DNA of 64,000 nt, taken from Malaya genurostris. Its lineage: Eukaryota > Arthropoda > Insecta > Diptera > Culicidae. The notes below the pieces were generated by a model. That model had not been told where the DNA came from. It made no database searches and was given only the letters and a program-made list of their open reading frames with translations. Below, piece by piece: positions 61,500 through 64,000 of the stretch. The first letter of the stretch is position 1, and the number at the start of each line of letters is the position of its first letter. The stretch covers positions 118,845,928 to 118,909,927 of the forward strand of contig NC_080572.1 of the NCBI RefSeq assembly GCF_030247185.1. The letters are read 5' to 3'. The position numbers and the translations under genes were made by a program.

Positions 61500-62843
61500 C
61501 CTAATTTAAATGCTGACCCCCCCGTTCCCGATGATCAAATGGAGACTTCCCTTGATTGTAAAAAGTCTCGCATAAAGAGCTATCCGGATGGGCTCGCACT
61601 ACCGGCCGGTCCTTATGCGGTCTATTTCCGGACCAAATCGAAAGAAAAAAAATTAAATATTTTAAAAATATCGCGGGACCTGTCCTCGCGATACAATACT
61701 ATAAAAAGTTTTGATAAGATACGTCCAGACAAGCTCAGGGTCCTGTTTACCAGTTCAAAACAGGCTAATGAGCTCGTTCAAAATGATCCTTTTACGCGGG
61801 AGTACCGCGTCTACGTGCCAGCTCGCGAAGTAGAAATCGACGGTGTGGTCACCGATTCGAGTTTGACTTGCGAGGACGTTCTTAAGTACGGAGCGGGTTG
61901 TTTTAAAGACCCCTCACTTAAGAATGTCAAGATACTGGATTGCAAGCGATTGCATTCAGTATCGATCGCAGGGGATGGAACAAAGTCCTATCCCCAATCA
62001 GACTCTTATCGTGTGACCTTCGCCGGTTCTGCTTTGCCCAACTACATCCTCTTGGACCGGGTTCGTTTGCCTGTTCGCCTATTCGTACCCCGAGTAATGA
62101 ACTGTACTAATTGCAAACAACTGGGGCATACAGCTACCCATTGCACCAATAAGCCACGTTGTGCTAACTGTGGGGAAGCTCATGCGGACGGCTCTTGCGG
62201 TAAGGATGCTGAAAAGTGTCTCTACTGTAAGGAGGGTCCGCATGACCTCTCTAATTGTCCCGCTTACAAACTGCGAGGTGATCGAATGAAGCGTTCCCTA
62301 AAGGAGCACTCCAAGCGTTCTTTCGCAGAGATGCTTAAAAGTGCCACCCCTCCTAAACAGACAACGAACCCATATGCCTGCTTGTCAACTGACGAGAGCG
62401 ATTCTGACGACCCTTTGGAAGGTCCATCTTCGGCGGTCCCTCATAGCTGTAGGAAAAGGATAAATAAATCCTCTCATAAGCTACCTAGTAAGGGTTCGAA
62501 GGTGTCTTCCGAAGGGCTTCGAAAAGTTACAGCTAACGGGAATCGGGACACAACACCGAAGCAAAAAGCTCCTGGTCTCGGAAAACTCAATTCCGAGATA
62601 GAATTCCCACGACTTCCCGGGACTACAAAATCCCCAAGCGTCCCAGAAAATCTACCAGAGAACCAACTAGGTGCTGGACTTATCAAGTTCTCTGATGTTG
62701 TGGACTGGATTTTTACAACTTTCAATATTTCAGACCCTCTTAGAAGCATTTTAATTGCTTTCATGCCAACAGTAAAAACATATTTGAAGCAGTTGACTGC
62801 AAATTGGCCCCTTCTCTCAGCGATTGTATCCTTCGATGGCTAA
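61500..62843 (+). CDS. LINE ORF1, nucleic-acid-binding protein with three CCHC knuckles
   Basis: I take the start at MPNLNADPPVP (61500); an in-frame upstream Met at 61446 is less likely. The N-terminal part (YAVYFRTKSKEKKLNILKI, RPDKLRVLFTSSKQANELV) resembles the ORF1 RNA-recognition-like region of I, LOA and Jockey-type elements. Three zinc knuckles follow: CTNCKQLGHTATHC, CANCGEAHADGSC and CLYCKEGPHDLSNC. The last two deviate in spacing from CX2CX4HX4C. A basic and Ser-rich C-terminal region completes 447 residues. It would coat element RNA. The stop overlaps the ORF2 start. Confidence 0.88.
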   Translation, partial: PNLNADPPVPDDQMETSLDCKKSRIKSYPDGLALPAGPYAVYFRTKSKEKKLNILKISRDLSSRYNTIKSFDKIRPDKLRVLFTSSKQANELVQNDPFTREYRVYVPAREVEIDGVVTDSSLTCEDVLKYGAGCFKDPSLKNVKILDCKRLHSVSIAGDGTKSYPQSDSYRVTFAGSALPNYILLDRVRLPVRLFVPRVMNCTNCKQLGHTATHCTNKPRCANCGEAHADGSCGKDAEKCLYCKEGPHDLSNCPAYKLRGDRMKRSLKEHSKRSFAEMLKSATPPKQTTNPYACLSTDESDSDDPLEGPSSAVPHSCRKRINKSSHKLPSKGSKVSSEGLRKVTANGNRDTTPKQKAPGLGKLNSEIEFPRLPGTTKSPSVPENLPENQLGAGLIKFSDVVDWIFTTFNISDPLRSILIAFMPTVKTYLKQLTANWPLLSAIVSFDG

Positions 62844-64000
62844 ATCATCCACCGAGGTCACGGATCTAATCACTGTTTTACAGTGGAATTGCAGAAGTAT
62901 CATCCCAAAAATAGATTCTTTTAAATTTCTAGTAAATAATCTGAAATGTGACGCATTTGCATTGTGCGAAACTTGGCTAACTTCTGAAATATCCTTAAAC
63001 TTCCACGATTTTAACATTATTCGCCTGGATCGAGATGATCCCTATGGAGGAGTACTTTTAGGGATCAAAAAGTGCTATTCTTTTTATCGAATTAACCTCC
63101 CCTCGATACCAGGTATTGAAGTTGTCGCATGTCATGTTACAATCAAAGGTAAGGACCTTTGTATTGCTTCCATCTACATTCCCCCTAGAGCCTTGGTTGG
63201 GCATCGGCGGCTCAGTAATATCATAGAGCTCCTTCCCGCACCGACGTTGGTTTTAGGAGACTTTAACTCACACGGTACGGGATGGGGCTGTCTTCACGAC
63301 GATAACAGATCAGCTATGATCCATGATATTTGCGACAACTTCAATATGACAATCTTGAATACGGGAGAAATGACACGGATTCCTGCACCACCAGCAAGAC
63401 CAAGTGCGCTGGATTTATCCCTTTGCTCGACATCGCTACGGTTGGATTGCACGTGGGAGGTAATTCCTGATCCCCACGGTAGTGATCATCTACCGATCGT
63501 AATATCAATCACCAGCGGCTTAAAACCATCGAAGACAATCAATGTTTCGTATGACCTCACACGAAATATTGATTGGAATAGCTATGCGACCTCGATATCT
63601 GAGAAACTTGAAAGAACTCAACAACTTCCTCCGGAGGAAGAGTACACGTTTTTGGCTGGCTTGATTTTCGATACTGCGATTCAAGCTCAGACGAAACGTG
63701 TACCCGGCGCAAAAACTAACATCCGTCCTCCCAACCCGTGGTGGGACAAAGAGTGCACAAATTTGAACGCGGAGAGAGCCTCCGCGTATAAAAAATTCAG
63801 AAAAAATGGAACACCTGATAATTACCGGAATTACGCGGCGTTAGACGTTAAAACTAAGAACTTGATTAGAGCCAAGAAACGCGGTTACTGGCGTCGGTTT
63901 ATAGACGGCTTAACGAAAGAAACATCTATGAGCACTCTTTGGAACACAGCCCGACGAATGCGCAATCATAACACCACGAATGAAAGCGAGGAATACTCCA
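62836..64000 (+). CDS. LINE ORF2, apurinic-like endonuclease domain, truncated by window end
   Basis: Frame +1 to ORF1, starting MAKSSTEVTDLITVLQWNCRSI, open for 388 codons to the edge. The EEP endonuclease motifs stand in order: QWNCRSI, CETWL (catalytic Glu), YIPP, LGDFNSHGTGWG (catalytic Asp/Asn) and SDHLPIV (catalytic Asp-His). A linker (PNPWWDKECTNL, RAKKRGYWRRFIDGL) leads toward a reverse transcriptase that is not in the window. The endonuclease nicks target DNA for reverse transcription. ORF2 shares the 8 bases ATGGCTAA with the end of ORF1. Confidence 0.92.
   Translation, partial: MAKSSTEVTDLITVLQWNCRSIIPKIDSFKFLVNNLKCDAFALCETWLTSEISLNFHDFNIIRLDRDDPYGGVLLGIKKCYSFYRINLPSIPGIEVVACHVTIKGKDLCIASIYIPPRALVGHRRLSNIIELLPAPTLVLGDFNSHGTGWGCLHDDNRSAMIHDICDNFNMTILNTGEMTRIPAPPARPSALDLSLCSTSLRLDCTWEVIPDPHGSDHLPIVISITSGLKPSKTINVSYDLTRNIDWNSYATSISEKLERTQQLPPEEEYTFLAGLIFDTAIQAQTKRVPGAKTNIRPPNPWWDKECTNLNAERASAYKKFRKNGTPDNYRNYAALDVKTKNLIRAKKRGYWRRFIDGLTKETSMSTLWNTARRMRNHNTTNESEEYS

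Larger units (their letters stand above)
60970..64000 (+). mobile_element. I/LOA-like non-LTR retrotransposon, 5' part
   Basis: A 5' UTR of about 530 bp with no long frame is followed by ORF1 and an overlapping ORF2 that runs off the window. GC content rises relative to flanks. The exact 5' boundary (near 60970) is an estimate. The 3' half (reverse transcriptase, RNase H if present) lies outside. The frames are intact as far as visible, so this copy is young or recently active. Confidence 0.85.

Noticed and set aside
1..64000. CRISPR arrays, operons, riboswitches or bacterial genes
   Set aside because: The window is an insect chromosome region; no regularly spaced repeats or prokaryotic gene layout seen.

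Overview
The window is eukaryotic and AT-rich. It carries one recognisable host gene and dense layers of transposable elements. The mix points to a culicine mosquito, most likely Aedes: DD37E mariner elements, tRNA-derived SINEs of a mosquito type, an I/LOA-like LINE, introns of about 60-70 bp beside introns of several kb, and CA-rich interspersed repeats. The species cannot be fixed from the sequence alone.

Host gene. On the minus strand, 13 exons between 28259 and 8320 join with consistent phases and GT-AG sites into an open reading frame of 2079 codons plus stop. It encodes a SorLA/SORL1-type sorting receptor: VPS10 propeller with Asp-boxes, 10CC cysteine module, YWTD (LDLR-B) propeller, EGF-like module, nine LDLR class A repeats, six fibronectin III domains, one membrane span, and a 54-residue tail with the FANSHY retromer motif and a C-terminal acidic DDEPLVIA signal. 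Signal peptide and propeptide exons are not in the assembled part. A possible signal-peptide exon lies at 47767-47640 on the same strand, but its link to this gene is unproven.

Mobile DNA by region. 1-8300: interspersed repeats, a DD37E mariner (3016-4289), an ACGCGG repeat array beside a foldback element, and a 5'-truncated RTE-like LINE with a 14-bp target duplication (6152-6983). 8320-28259: the receptor gene. Its 10.9-kb second intron holds a Tc1-like element (17670-18840), a mariner (18856-20125), a SINE, and a deleted Ty3/gypsy-type LTR element (21316-25419). Nested in that LTR element are a TA-flanked TIR element, which may hold a small spliced gene, and a second SINE. 28260-48500: mariner relics (32275-33287, 38886-40166, 44243-45252, 46185-46400), a hAT-type element with GCC-rich ends (35578-36863) and repeats. 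49034-52318: a hAT element that contains two further hAT elements and a SINE. 52600-60960: SINEs, a retroposon with a clear target duplication, a second copy of the first repeat in opposite orientation, and a hAT MITE (59313-59620). 60970-64000: the 5' part of a non-LTR retrotransposon with intact ORF1 and an ORF2 that is open to the window edge.

Most transposase genes are broken, so the DNA elements here look inactive. The only long open mobile-element frames are the LINE ORF1/ORF2 at the right edge and the gag at 23612-24319.
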